From Actinomycetota bacterium (lineage in GTDB: Bacteria; Actinomycetota; Thermoleophilia; Solirubrobacterales; 70-9), in assembly GCA_018268605.1 (NCBI GenBank), contig JAFDWG010000331.1:1-53282 (forward strand): a DNA stretch of 53,282 nt, written 5' to 3'. Position 1 is the stretch's first letter, and every line of letters begins with the position of its first letter. This document shows, one piece after another, positions 23,624-31,194 of the stretch. Below the pieces are notes generated by a model. That model saw only the letters and a program-made list of their open reading frames with translations. It searched no databases and was not told the DNA's origin. Position numbers and translations under genes: made by a program.

Positions 23624-24538
23624 ATGCGGCTGGAGGGGATCCACCACATCACCGCGATCACGGAGAACGCCCAGCGCAACGTCGACTTCTATGCCGGCGT
23701 GATGGGTCTGCGGCTGGTCAAGAAGACGGTCAACCAGGACAACCCGACCGTCTACCACCTGTTCTTCGCCGACGAGGCGGGCGACCCCGGCGCCGACCTC
23801 ACCTTCTTCGAGTATCCCGGCGCGGCTCCGGGCCGGGCGGGGGTCGGGATGGTGCACCGCATCGTCTGGCGGGTCGGGGGGCCGGAGGCGCTCGACTTCT
23901 GGGAGGGACGCCTGGGCGCGCTAGGGATCGAACATCGTCGTGAAGGCGACGGCCTCCACTTCGCGGACCCCGAGGGCCTCGATCACGAGCTCCTCGTCGC
24001 CGACGTCCCCGACGCGCCGCTGATCGCCGACCACCCGGAGATTCCCCGCGAGCTGGCCCTGCAGGGCTTCCACGCGGTGCGCGCCTACGCGGCGGCGCCC
24101 GACGCCAGCACGGCCGTCCTGGAGGCGCTCGAGTTCGGGGCCACCGAGGCAGGCTGGGAGGCCCGCGGCGCCGAGCGCGGCGGTCTCTACATCTACGACC
24201 CGCCGCCCGAGGGCCGTCCCGTCCAGGGCGCGGGCTCGGTCCACCACGTCGCCTGGGCGTGCGCTCCCGAGGAGCACCTGGCCTGGCGCGACAAGGCGAT
24301 CTCCGCCGGCGCTCATCCGACCAAGGAGATCGATCGCTTCTACTTCAAGTCGATCTACTTCCGCGAGCCCAGCGGCGTCCTCTTCGAGATCGCCACGCTC
24401 GGGCCCGGATTCACCGTCGACGAGCCGCTCGAGCACCTGGGGGAGAAGCTCTCCCTGCCGCCTGCCTTCGAGCATCTGCGCGACGAGGTGGAACCGAAGC
24501 TCCGCCCGGTGGTCAATCCGCGCGCGGAGGTGCGGTAG
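23624..24538 (+). CDS. VOC-family ring-cleaving dioxygenase (MhqO-like)
   Basis: 304 residues, two tandem vicinal-oxygen-chelate modules. Seen: LEGIHHITAITENAQRNVDF (metal-binding His), LVKKTVNQDNPTVYHLFFAD, GMVHRIVWRVGG, then the second half with VHHVAWACAPEEHLAWRDKA and the C-terminal FREPSGVLFEIATLGPGF (Glu ligand). This is the pattern of Bacillus MhqO-type dioxygenases acting on hydroquinones or catechols. It is transcribed divergently from the SHOCT membrane gene. The TAG stop (24536) is followed by GGGGCG, as at other copies of the repeat element. Confidence 0.85.
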   Translation: MRLEGIHHITAITENAQRNVDFYAGVMGLRLVKKTVNQDNPTVYHLFFADEAGDPGADLTFFEYPGAAPGRAGVGMVHRIVWRVGGPEALDFWEGRLGALGIEHRREGDGLHFADPEGLDHELLVADVPDAPLIADHPEIPRELALQGFHAVRAYAAAPDASTAVLEALEFGATEAGWEARGAERGGLYIYDPPPEGRPVQGAGSVHHVAWACAPEEHLAWRDKAISAGAHPTKEIDRFYFKSIYFREPSGVLFEIATLGPGFTVDEPLEHLGEKLSLPPAFEHLRDEVEPKLRPVVNPRAEVR

Positions 24539-24780
24539 GGGCGTCAGTCCGAGGGGCCGGTGCCCCGGCTGTCTCATGGAGGTCCTGGCAGGTTGTGACC
24601 TCCATGAGACGCCCAGGGCGGAGGGAGTGCGTGTTCCCGGAGTTGTGCAAAACGCACGGAAGCGTGGACTTCCCGACATCTCCCGCACGTCTCCCGGGAC
24701 GGCGTCGCACCGCCTTCCAGGGCCGTGGACGGGACGGCCGCTCTTGCCGCAAGCCCTCGCGTCCCCTTTCCCGTCCCATC
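24536..24780. repeat. Intergenic palindromic element, copy 1
   Basis: The gap before the acyltransferase-gpsA gene is filled by this element. A perfect hairpin has arms GTCTCATGGAGGTC (24571-24584) and GACCTCCATGAGAC (24597-24610) with loop CTGGCAGGTTGT. The right flank GCCCAGGGC also occurs in copy 2. About 105 bases further, 24718-24772 (CCAGGG..CGTGG, ACGGCCG, GCGTCCCCT) matches the reverse complement of 41412-41459. It carries no supported gene. Confidence 0.75.
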
Positions 24781-24836
24781 GGCACCCCCGCACCAAACCC
24801 GCGTAACCAGCACCGGGGACCCGTGTAGCCGACAGC

Positions 24837-26507
24837 GTGATCCCCGACGAGCGCCTCGAGGCGCTGCACGCCTATACCCGCAAGCACAGCGTCAACTGGC
24901 CGCTCTACGTGGTCATCCGGCTGCTCTTCGTCCCCTTCTTCCTCGTCTACTTCCGGCTCTCGCGGACCGGGCGGAAATACGCCCGCCACGTCGACGGCGG
25001 CCTGATCGTCGCCGCCAACCACCGCAGCTTCCTCGATCCCTTTGTGGTCGGCGCCTGCCTGCCCTGGCGGCGGCCGATGAACTACGTCGCCAAGGTCGAG
25101 CTCTTCCAGAAGCCGCTCCAGGCCTGGTTCCTCTCGCGCCTGGGCGCCTTCCCGATCCGTCGTGGCGAATCCGACGAAGAGGCGATGCTGACCGCGCGGA
25201 TGGTGGTCGAACGGGGTGGGACGCTATGCATCTTCCCCGAGGGCACCCGCCATCGCAGCGGCAGCCTGGCCAATCCGAAGCGCGGCGTCGGCCGCCTGGC
25301 ACTGCAGACCGGCGCGCCGATCCTGCCGACTGCGGTGATCGGCACCGAACAGGTGCGCCGCGGCTGGCGGATCCGCCCGCGCAAGGTGAAGGTCCGCTGC
25401 GGTCGCGCGATGACCTTCCCCCAGTCCGAGGAGCCCTCGACCGCGCTGGCCGAAACCGTCACGACGCGGATCTGGCCCAACGTCCTGTTGCAGTGGGAAG
25501 ACCTCGGCGGCCTGCCGCCGATGCGACGGGCTGCCGTCATCGGCGCGGGGAGCTGGGGGACGGCGGTCGCCGTGCTGCTCGCTCGCGGTGGGCTCGAGGT
25601 CCAGCTCGGCGCCCGCACCCCGGCGAGCGCGGCTGAACTGGTCGAGGCCGGCGAGAACAAGCGTTATCTGCCTGGCGTCCCGCTGCCGGAGACGATCGAC
25701 GTGCGCCCGGCGAGCGGGATCGAGCTGACCGGCCTCGACCTGATCGTCCTCGCGATCCCATCCAAATCCCTGCCCGCCGCGGTCGGTTCGATCGCCGATC
25801 GGGCCGGGGAACGCTCCTCGATCCTGCTCCTGACCAAGGGCCTGATCGCCCCGCAGGGCCAGCTGCCGTCCGAGTACGTCGGCGAACGGGTGCGGGCGCG
25901 GGCACTCGCCTCGCTCGGCGGGCCGGCCCACGCCGCCGAGGCGGTTTCCGGGTCCGCGGCGTTGGTGCTCGGCTCGGCCGATCCGGACCTGCGGGCGCAG
26001 CTCGGCGAGGTCTTCAAACGCGCCGGGCTGGTCTGCGAGCGCACCGCCGACGTGGTCGGGGTGGAGATGGCCGGAGCGGCCAAGAACGCCGCCGCCCTGG
26101 CCGCCGCGGCGGCCGAGCCGCACGGGCTGAACGCGGCGGGGATCGCGGTCGCCGAGATCTGGCGCGAGTGCATCGCCTGCGGGGTCGCCCACGGGGCCGA
26201 CCCGGAGACGTTCGCCGGGTTGGCCGGGGTCGGTGATCTGACCGCCTCGATGTTGGCGCCGACGGGGCGCAACCGGCGCGCGGGCGAGCTGCTCGGCGCG
26301 GGCACTCCGGCGGAGGAGATCCCGGCGATCATCGGGCAGGCCTCCGAGGGGCTCGACACGACCCCGCTGCTGGCCGACGCGATCGCCGCCTCCGGTGTCC
26401 ACGGCGAGGCGCTCGAGGGCCTGGCGAAGCTGATCCGTGGCGAAGTCGCCTGCGAGGACTGGGTGGCCGGGCTGCGCAGCGCCGAGCGGGCGAGGCAGGC
26501 GGCATGA
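24837..26507 (+). CDS. Fusion of 1-acylglycerol-3-phosphate acyltransferase (PlsC) and glycerol-3-phosphate dehydrogenase (GpsA)
   Basis: 556 residues in one uninterrupted frame from GTG 24837. Residues 1-225 are a PlsC-type acyltransferase: hydrophobic helix, VAANHRSFLDPFVVG (HxxxxD catalytic motif) and LCIFPEGTRHRSG (substrate-binding FPEGTR). Residues 228-556 are GpsA: AVIGAGSWGTAVAVLLARGG (NAD(P)-binding), LLLTKGL, GAAKNAAALAAAAA (catalytic Lys) and GVGDLTASMLAPTGRNRRAG. GpsA makes glycerol 3-phosphate from dihydroxyacetone phosphate and acyltransferases acylate glycerol phosphates, so the fusion links steps of phospholipid synthesis. An internal ATG near the junction has no SD. A TAGCCG box lies 5 bases before the GTG. 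Confidence 0.9.
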   Translation: MIPDERLEALHAYTRKHSVNWPLYVVIRLLFVPFFLVYFRLSRTGRKYARHVDGGLIVAANHRSFLDPFVVGACLPWRRPMNYVAKVELFQKPLQAWFLSRLGAFPIRRGESDEEAMLTARMVVERGGTLCIFPEGTRHRSGSLANPKRGVGRLALQTGAPILPTAVIGTEQVRRGWRIRPRKVKVRCGRAMTFPQSEEPSTALAETVTTRIWPNVLLQWEDLGGLPPMRRAAVIGAGSWGTAVAVLLARGGLEVQLGARTPASAAELVEAGENKRYLPGVPLPETIDVRPASGIELTGLDLIVLAIPSKSLPAAVGSIADRAGERSSILLLTKGLIAPQGQLPSEYVGERVRARALASLGGPAHAAEAVSGSAALVLGSADPDLRAQLGEVFKRAGLVCERTADVVGVEMAGAAKNAAALAAAAAEPHGLNAAGIAVAEIWRECIACGVAHGADPETFAGLAGVGDLTASMLAPTGRNRRAGELLGAGTPAEEIPAIIGQASEGLDTTPLLADAIAASGVHGEALEGLAKLIRGEVACEDWVAGLRSAERARQAA

Positions 26508-26528
26508 GTTGCAGGCCCGGCGCTCATC

Positions 26529-26534
26529 TAATCT
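26529..26534 (+). promoter_or_regulatory. -10 box of the ECF sigma gene
   Basis: TAATCT ends 6 bases before GTG 26541; no SD. Confidence 0.55.
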
Positions 26535-26540
26535 GGGTCG

Positions 26541-27113
26541 GTGAGCGGCCCCGAGGAGAACGTCGAGCCGGCGCAGTTGGCCCCGGCGAAGAAGGCGGAG
26601 CTCGACCGCGCCTTCGAGGACTTCTACCGGGCCCACCTGCGCGACGTCTATTCCTACGCCTACTACCGGGTGGGGAACCACCACGACGCCGAGGACCTCA
26701 CCGAGCAGGCGTTCCTGCAGGCCTACCGGCACTTCGACCGGGCGCGCCGCGAGTCCGACGGCCGGCCGCTGCGGCCGTGGCTGATCCGCATCGCCCACAA
26801 CCTGGCCTCGAACTACTACCGGGACCGCTCGCGGCGGCCGCAGACGCCACTCGACAGCGCCGACCCGATCGCGGCGCGCCACGACACCGAGGACCTGGTC
26901 GCCGGGCGGGAGGAGCTGCGGCAGGTGATGGCGAACCTGGAACATCTCTCCGACGACCGTCGCGAGGCCCTGATCATGCGCTTCGCGCTGGGCATGGACA
27001 ATCGCGAGATCGCGCGGGCGCTGGGTCGCTCCGACGGGGCGACCAAGGTCCTGATCCACAGGGCGATCAAACAGCTGCAGGAGGAGATGGGCGGCGATGA
27101 CACCGACGGGTGA
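26541..27113 (+). CDS. ECF-type RNA polymerase sigma factor
   Basis: 190 residues. Region 2 is seen as FEDFYRAHLRDVYSYAYYRV and HHDAEDLTEQAFLQAYRHFD, with RPWLIRIAHNLASNYYRDRS completing it. Region 4 is LSDDRREALIMRFALGMDNR and EIARALGRSDGATKVLIHRA. This is the two-domain layout of extracytoplasmic function sigma factors. The start is a leaderless GTG. The stop overlaps the start of the next gene by 17 bases, so the membrane protein encoded there is a candidate regulator. Confidence 0.93.
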   Translation: MSGPEENVEPAQLAPAKKAELDRAFEDFYRAHLRDVYSYAYYRVGNHHDAEDLTEQAFLQAYRHFDRARRESDGRPLRPWLIRIAHNLASNYYRDRSRRPQTPLDSADPIAARHDTEDLVAGREELRQVMANLEHLSDDRREALIMRFALGMDNREIARALGRSDGATKVLIHRAIKQLQEEMGGDDTDG

Positions 27114-27444
27114 GCAGGGCGAGTCGACCTGGGACGTCGAGGCGCTCCTCAGCGACGCGCTGCGGCCGATCGACCCGCCGGAGCGGCTCTCCGGGCGGAT
27201 CGAGGACACCTTCACGGCGCTCTCGGCGGCCGCCGCGTCGGAGCTCTCCGACTGGGCCGAGGAGCTGACCGATTCCGAGATGCGGGCGCTGCGCGACCCG
27301 CGCAACTGGGTGCGGCCGGTGGTCGCGGTCGGCGTCGGCGGGGTCGCGACCGGGGCCCTCGTCCTGTTCGAGCTGCGCCGCCGGGGCAAGCAGGAGGCAA
27401 ACGGCCTGAAGGGCCTAGCCGCCGGCGTCCGCGACCGGTTCTAG
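27097..27444 (+). CDS. Single-pass membrane protein, possible anti-sigma partner
   Basis: 115 residues. The N-terminal 75 residues are acidic and soluble (DVEALLSDALRPIDPPERLS), then WVRPVVAVGVGGVATGALVL forms one transmembrane helix and the tail is basic. Its ATG lies inside the end of the ECF sigma gene. Tight coupling of a sigma gene to a one-helix membrane protein is typical of anti-sigma factors, but the sequence has no zinc-binding HxxxCxxC motif and no recognised anti-sigma domain. The 3' end overlaps the convergent DUF4383 gene by 30 bases. Confidence 0.7.
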   Translation: MTPTGEQGESTWDVEALLSDALRPIDPPERLSGRIEDTFTALSAAAASELSDWAEELTDSEMRALRDPRNWVRPVVAVGVGGVATGALVLFELRRRGKQEANGLKGLAAGVRDRF

Positions 27445-27828
27445 GCGTCGCGGCGTCCCCGCGCCCGCCAGCAGTCCGAGGATCCCGAGCGTCAGGTTCA
27501 GCGCTTCGTTCGCGCCCGCGGCGGGGAGGAAGCCGAGGATCGCGCCTCCGGGCTCGAGTGAGAGTCCCCAGACACCGAGGACGGTCAGCAGGAGGCCGGC
27601 GCCGAGCGCGTAGGAGCGCGAGAACGACCCCGCGGTGAGGAGCCCGAGCGCCCCCAGCGCAGCCCAGAGAAGGTTCAGCCAGGCGTTGGTGCGCAGCAGG
27701 CCCAGGGTGTGGTCGAGGGTTCCCGGGGAGCCGAACTCGGAGCCGTAGAAGAAGCCCGCGATGCCGAGGACGACCAGCAGCGCGCCGACCGCGGTCGCGT
27801 ACAGTCGGGCGGGGCTGGGGGGCTCCAT
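27415..27828 (-). CDS. DUF4383 family membrane protein
   Basis: 137 residues, four hydrophobic segments: LYATAVGALLVVLGIAGFFY, NAWLNLLWAALGALGLLTAG, YALGAGLLLTVLGVWGL and ANEALNLTLGILGLLAGAG. The order of helices and the central HTLGLLRTNAWLNLLW match DUF4383, a four-helix actinobacterial family of unknown function in which N.....H...G. is conserved. ATG 27828 is chosen; the frame stays open far upstream but that part is antisense to the rhomboid gene. A TACAAT box ends 8 bases before the ATG. Confidence 0.8.
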   Translation of the reverse strand: MEPPSPARLYATAVGALLVVLGIAGFFYGSEFGSPGTLDHTLGLLRTNAWLNLLWAALGALGLLTAGSFSRSYALGAGLLLTVLGVWGLSLEPGGAILGFLPAAGANEALNLTLGILGLLAGAGTPRRLEPVADAGG

Positions 27829-27855
27829 CGGCCGCGATTGTAGGCTCCTCTGCTC
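27829..27855. promoter_or_regulatory. 27-bp bidirectional promoter with overlapping -10 boxes
   Basis: ATTGTAGGCT at 27837-27846 carries plus-strand TAGGCT, 9 bases before GTG 27856, and minus-strand TACAAT, 8 bases before ATG 27828. The TA at 27841-27842 is shared. Confidence 0.65.
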
Positions 27856-28731
27856 GTGGCACAGACTTGCTACCGCCATCCGAACCGCGAGACCGGCGTC
27901 TCCTGCTCTTCCTGTGGGCGCCCGATCTGCCCAGAGTGCATGACGCCGACCCCGGTCGGCATGCGCTGCCCGGAGTGCTCCAACCAGCGGACCCGGGTGG
28001 TCCGCAACCCGACCGGGACGCCGACCGCGCTCTCGGCCGGCGGCTTCCCGGCGACGGTGGTGCTGATCGCGATCAACGTGATCGTCTACCTGATCGAGGT
28101 CGTCCACGGCTCCGGCGGCTTCTCGATCGGCATCGGGACCGCCTACGACCTCGGCGCCCTCTGGGGCCCGGCGGTCCACGAAAACGGCGAGTGGTGGCGG
28201 ACGATCACCTCCGGCTTCGTCCACTTCAGCATTCTCCACATCGCCTTCAACATGTACCTGCTGTTCATCCTGGGACGGCTGCTGGAGCCCTCGATCGGCA
28301 CGCTGCGCTTCGTCGTCCTCTATTTCGCCTCGCTCCTGGCGGGCTCGTTCCTGGCCCTCTGGTTCACGCCGGATTCGGTCAGCGCCGGTGCCTCGGGCGC
28401 GATCTTCGGCCTCATCGGCGCCGCCTTCGTGATCGCCCGGGGACGCAAACTGGACGCGATCGCCGGCCAGATCGGGATCCTCATCGTGATCAACCTCGTC
28501 TTCACCTTCGCCGACCGGGGCGTCAGTCTGGGTGCCCACCTCGGCGGCCTCGTCGCCGGCGTCCTCTGCGGCCTCCTGATCATCGCCGGCGAGCAAGGCC
28601 GCTACGGCCGCAATCTCAGCCGCGACAAACGGGTGGCCTTCGAGGTCGCCGCGATGGCCGCCCTGGGAGTGCTCAGCTTCGTCCTGGCGTTGGTGGCGGC
28701 GGGGTGGGGCGCGCCGTACTTCGTGGGCTGA
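27856..28731 (+). CDS. Rhomboid family intramembrane serine protease with N-terminal zinc-ribbon
   Basis: 291 residues. The first 45 residues hold four Cys pairs (CYRHPNRETGVSCSSCGRPI, CPEC, MRCPEC), a B-box-like zinc-binding head. Six or seven membrane helices follow. The catalytic Ser is in SAGASGAIFGLIGAAF (GxSG motif), the catalytic His in GVSLGAHLGGLVAGVLCG, and HFSILHIAFNMYLLFILGRL is the conserved HxxxN region of helix 2. Rhomboids cut transmembrane segments of other proteins within the membrane. Leaderless GTG start. Confidence 0.93.
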   Translation: MAQTCYRHPNRETGVSCSSCGRPICPECMTPTPVGMRCPECSNQRTRVVRNPTGTPTALSAGGFPATVVLIAINVIVYLIEVVHGSGGFSIGIGTAYDLGALWGPAVHENGEWWRTITSGFVHFSILHIAFNMYLLFILGRLLEPSIGTLRFVVLYFASLLAGSFLALWFTPDSVSAGASGAIFGLIGAAFVIARGRKLDAIAGQIGILIVINLVFTFADRGVSLGAHLGGLVAGVLCGLLIIAGEQGRYGRNLSRDKRVAFEVAAMAALGVLSFVLALVAAGWGAPYFVG

Positions 28732-28863
28732 GGCTTCGGGCGGGGCCCGACGGAACCATCGTGGAACTCCACGCAAACCGACAGAAGGCGCGAGGAGTGT
28801 GGAGGCAGACGTCTTCGTCAGTGGTGCGCACTCCAGGACACCGCACCTCGGTCGGCCGCAAGC

Positions 28864-29430
28864 CTACGCCTGTGCCGTCCTTGGCGCCGGACTCCGCAGC
28901 AACGTAAAAGGCGTGTTTCCCGGCGGATCCATCAGGTCGGGGTGGAGGAGGTGGCCGAGAAGCTCGACGCCGTCGACGAGGCGGGGGCCGGGATCGCTGA
29001 AGCCGGATTGGGCGGCGACGGCGTAGACGCGGGCCGCGCCGAGGGATTCGATGTGCTCCCAGACCTCCATCGCCTTCGCCTGGACGTCCTCGAGGTAGCC
29101 CTCGACCATGACGATCACGATCTCGGGACGGAGGCCTGCGAGCTCGCCCCAGGAGACCTCGGCCGGCCTCAGGCCGGGAGATCCGGCGACGTCCTCGCCA
29201 CCGCCGATCGAGATCATCTCGGGGACCCAGAGCCCGGCGACGCGGACCGGGTCGTAGAGGCGCTCGAGCGCGATCACGCGCGGCACGGTGGCGCCGGCGA
29301 CGGCGGCCCGGACCGTCGCCAGGCGTCCCTCCAGTTCCCCGCGAAGCTCGTGAGCCTCCTCGCCGGTGCCGGTGGCCTCGCCGAGGTGGACGACCTCTTC
29401 GAGCATCTCGCTGAGCGTTGCGACTTTCAT
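28864..29430 (-). CDS. Cobalamin/iron-siderophore ABC substrate-binding protein (BtuF-like), N-terminally truncated
   Basis: 189 residues from ATG 29430. The sequence matches the second half of BtuF-like periplasmic-binding proteins: TLSEMLEEVVHLGEATGTGE, RVIALERLYDPVRVAGLWVP, SIGGGEDVAGSPGLRPAEVS, GELAGLRPEIVIVMVEGYL and GPRLVDGVELLGHLLHPDL. Full-length family members are near 270-300 residues. The first lobe, with signal peptide and DLCDVCA-type motif, is missing; the frame upstream has unrelated residues up to a neighbouring gene's promoter. No transporter genes are nearby. Either a decayed gene or a shortened cytosolic protein. Confidence 0.75.
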   Translation of the reverse strand: MKVATLSEMLEEVVHLGEATGTGEEAHELRGELEGRLATVRAAVAGATVPRVIALERLYDPVRVAGLWVPEMISIGGGEDVAGSPGLRPAEVSWGELAGLRPEIVIVMVEGYLEDVQAKAMEVWEHIESLGAARVYAVAAQSGFSDPGPRLVDGVELLGHLLHPDLMDPPGNTPFTLLRSPAPRTAQA

Positions 29431-29544
29431 CGTTCCACCCGCAATATGCCGGCTCCCCGTTGATCCGCGGGTCGGCCGGCTATATTGGGTAGGCCGAATG
29501 GCCGCTGACGACGTCCCAGCCCGAAGTACCGGGGCACATCTTCG
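29431..29544. other. Divergent gap before the CNNM/CorC gene
   Basis: 114 bases. TATATT at 29482-29487 could be a -10 box for the plus-strand gene with a leader of about 50 bases. The missing N-terminal part of the BtuF-like gene is not present here. Confidence 0.3.
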
Positions 29545-30870
29545 ATGAGCATCCTGCTGCTCGTCATCCTCATGCTGTTGATCGCGGTCAACGGCTTCTT
29601 CGTCGCGGCGGAGTTCGCGGTCGTGCGCTCGCGTCGTGCCCGTCTGGAGCAGATGCGCGACGACGGGGTCCGCGGAGCCGCCCGGGCACTCGACCAGCTC
29701 GATCGAGTCGACGAGTTCGTCGCCACCAGCCAGGTGGGCATCACGCTGGCCTCGCTGGGCATCGGCTTCCTCGGCGAGCCCGCCCTGGCAACTCTGCTGG
29801 AGCCGATCTTCGGCTTCGCCAGCCACGCCGTCGCACTCGCACTCGCGATCGCCCTGTCCTTCATCATCGTCACCTTCCTGCACGTGATCCTCGGCGAGCA
29901 GTCGCCGAAGATGATCGCCATCGGCCGCGCCGAGCCGACCCTGATCAGGGTCACCGGGCCGCTGATCTTCCTCGGCCGGGTGCTGCATCCGTTGATCGTC
30001 GCCACCAACGCGCCCGCCAACTTCATCGTCCACCGGATCCTCCGGATCAACGTCGAGGACGTCGAGGAGACCTCGCCGGAGGAGCTCCGCCTGATCATCG
30101 CCCGCGGCGCCAAACAGGGGGGCCTCGACCCCGACGCGGCAGGCCACCTGGCGGGCGTCTTCCACCTGCACGAACAGGAGGCGCGCGAGGTGATGACGCC
30201 GATCCCGGCGGTCGTCACCGTCGACGCCGACGAGACGGTCGAGGCGGCCCTGCGGCGCTGCGTCACCTCGGGCCACACCCGCCTCGTCGTGATCGAGGAC
30301 GACAACCCCGACCGCGTCCGCGGCGTGATCCACAACAACAGCCTCGCCCGCGTCTACATGAACGAGGGGCCAGACGCGCCGATCGAGTCGGTGATCCGCG
30401 ACGCCCTGATCGTCCCCGAGACGCGCCCGATCGACGACCTCCTGCACGACCTCCAGGTGCAGCGGACCTCGCTGTCGGTGGTCGTCGACGAGTACGGCCG
30501 CACCGTCGGCATCGTCACGGTCGAGGACATCCTCGAGGAGGTCGTCGGCGAGATCGAGGACGAGACCGATCCGCGCGCGACCGAGGTCCGCCGGCTCACC
30601 AACGGCGATTGGTTCGTGCGCGGGCACGTCAGCCTCGGCGACCTCGAGGACGCCGGCATCGACCTGCCCGGCGCCGACTCCGACACCTACAACTCGGTCG
30701 GCGGGTACGTCTTCGGCGAGCTCGGGCGGCTGCCCAAACGCGGCGACTCGATCACCGTCGACGGCTACACGGTGCGGGTCGAGGCGGTGCGGGAGAACCG
30801 GATCGAGGCGGTCCGGATCAGCCACTCCGGCGACGGCTCCTCCAATTCTTCCGTCCGTTCGGACGCCTAG
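29545..30870 (+). CDS. Hemolysin/CNNM-CorC family transporter with CBS domains
   Basis: 441 residues. N-terminal DUF21/CNNM membrane domain ([20 protein letters not shown], then [20 protein letters not shown] and [20 protein letters not shown], with the EQSPK motif after it). A CBS pair follows ([20 protein letters not shown] and [20 protein letters not shown]), then the CorC_HlyC C-terminal domain ([20 protein letters not shown]). Family members move Mg2+ or Co2+ across the membrane and sense nucleotide through the CBS pair. The gene is complete. Confidence 0.92.
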   Translation: MSILLLVILMLLIAVNGFFVAAEFAVVRSRRARLEQMRDDGVRGAARALDQLDRVDEFVATSQVGITLASLGIGFLGEPALATLLEPIFGFASHAVALALAIALSFIIVTFLHVILGEQSPKMIAIGRAEPTLIRVTGPLIFLGRVLHPLIVATNAPANFIVHRILRINVEDVEETSPEELRLIIARGAKQGGLDPDAAGHLAGVFHLHEQEAREVMTPIPAVVTVDADETVEAALRRCVTSGHTRLVVIEDDNPDRVRGVIHNNSLARVYMNEGPDAPIESVIRDALIVPETRPIDDLLHDLQVQRTSLSVVVDEYGRTVGIVTVEDILEEVVGEIEDETDPRATEVRRLTNGDWFVRGHVSLGDLEDAGIDLPGADSDTYNSVGGYVFGELGRLPKRGDSITVDGYTVRVEAVRENRIEAVRISHSGDGSSNSSVRSDA

Positions 30871-30914
30871 CTTCTCCGGGCAACCCGCGTCCCGCTCAAG
30901 CTGGAGGTGCCCCC

Positions 30915-31160
30915 ATGTGGGTTGTACGCCTGACCGACAAGCAGCTCGAGGTGTTGAGGGCGCTGCTGCGCTCGGAGGAGCACCTCGGTCCCGCGCTCAG
31001 AGGCTCGATCGAGGCTCTCGAGCTGGCCCGTTGGGACGATCTGCCCGACGCAGAGTTGCCCTGGGACGAGATCGAGACCATCGCCCGCCGCCAGAACATC
31101 TCGGCGGCGGACGTGATCTGGGATCTCTCCGGAAGAGGGAGGACGGCGAACGCCGAGTAG
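30915..31160 (+). CDS. Small hypothetical protein (81 aa)
   Basis: From ATG 30915 with a good SD, GGAGGT at 30903-30908, 6 bases upstream. The sequence MWVVRLTDKQLEVLRALLRS and GSIEALELARWDDLPDAELP is helical and acidic with no signal peptide. IARRQNISAADVIWDLSGRG could be a small recognition-type helix. No family is recognised. Probably cotranscribed with the CorC gene. Confidence 0.65.
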   Translation: MWVVRLTDKQLEVLRALLRSEEHLGPALRGSIEALELARWDDLPDAELPWDEIETIARRQNISAADVIWDLSGRGRTANAE

Positions 31161-31194
31161 CCGACCCGCGCCGTGCGCCCCTTTCCCGATCCGC

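Noticed and set aside
24576-24806. Small frames beginning MEVLAGCDLHETPR here and MEILAGCDLHETPR at 41734 (minus) as a conserved peptide
   Set aside because: The similarity comes from the shared DNA hairpin of the repeat element; the frames diverge outside it and have no SD or -10 box.
25224-27389. 721-codon minus-strand open frame
   Set aside because: Antisense to the acyltransferase-GpsA and sigma genes, both strongly supported; composition is that of a GC shadow.
27829-28776. N-terminal extension of the DUF4383 gene
   Set aside because: The extension is antisense to the rhomboid gene and carries no family similarity; the four-helix domain starts at 27828.
28864-30825. 653-codon minus-strand frame as one gene
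   Set aside because: Only its last 189 codons resemble a protein family (BtuF-like). The rest is antisense to the well-supported CNNM/CorC gene.
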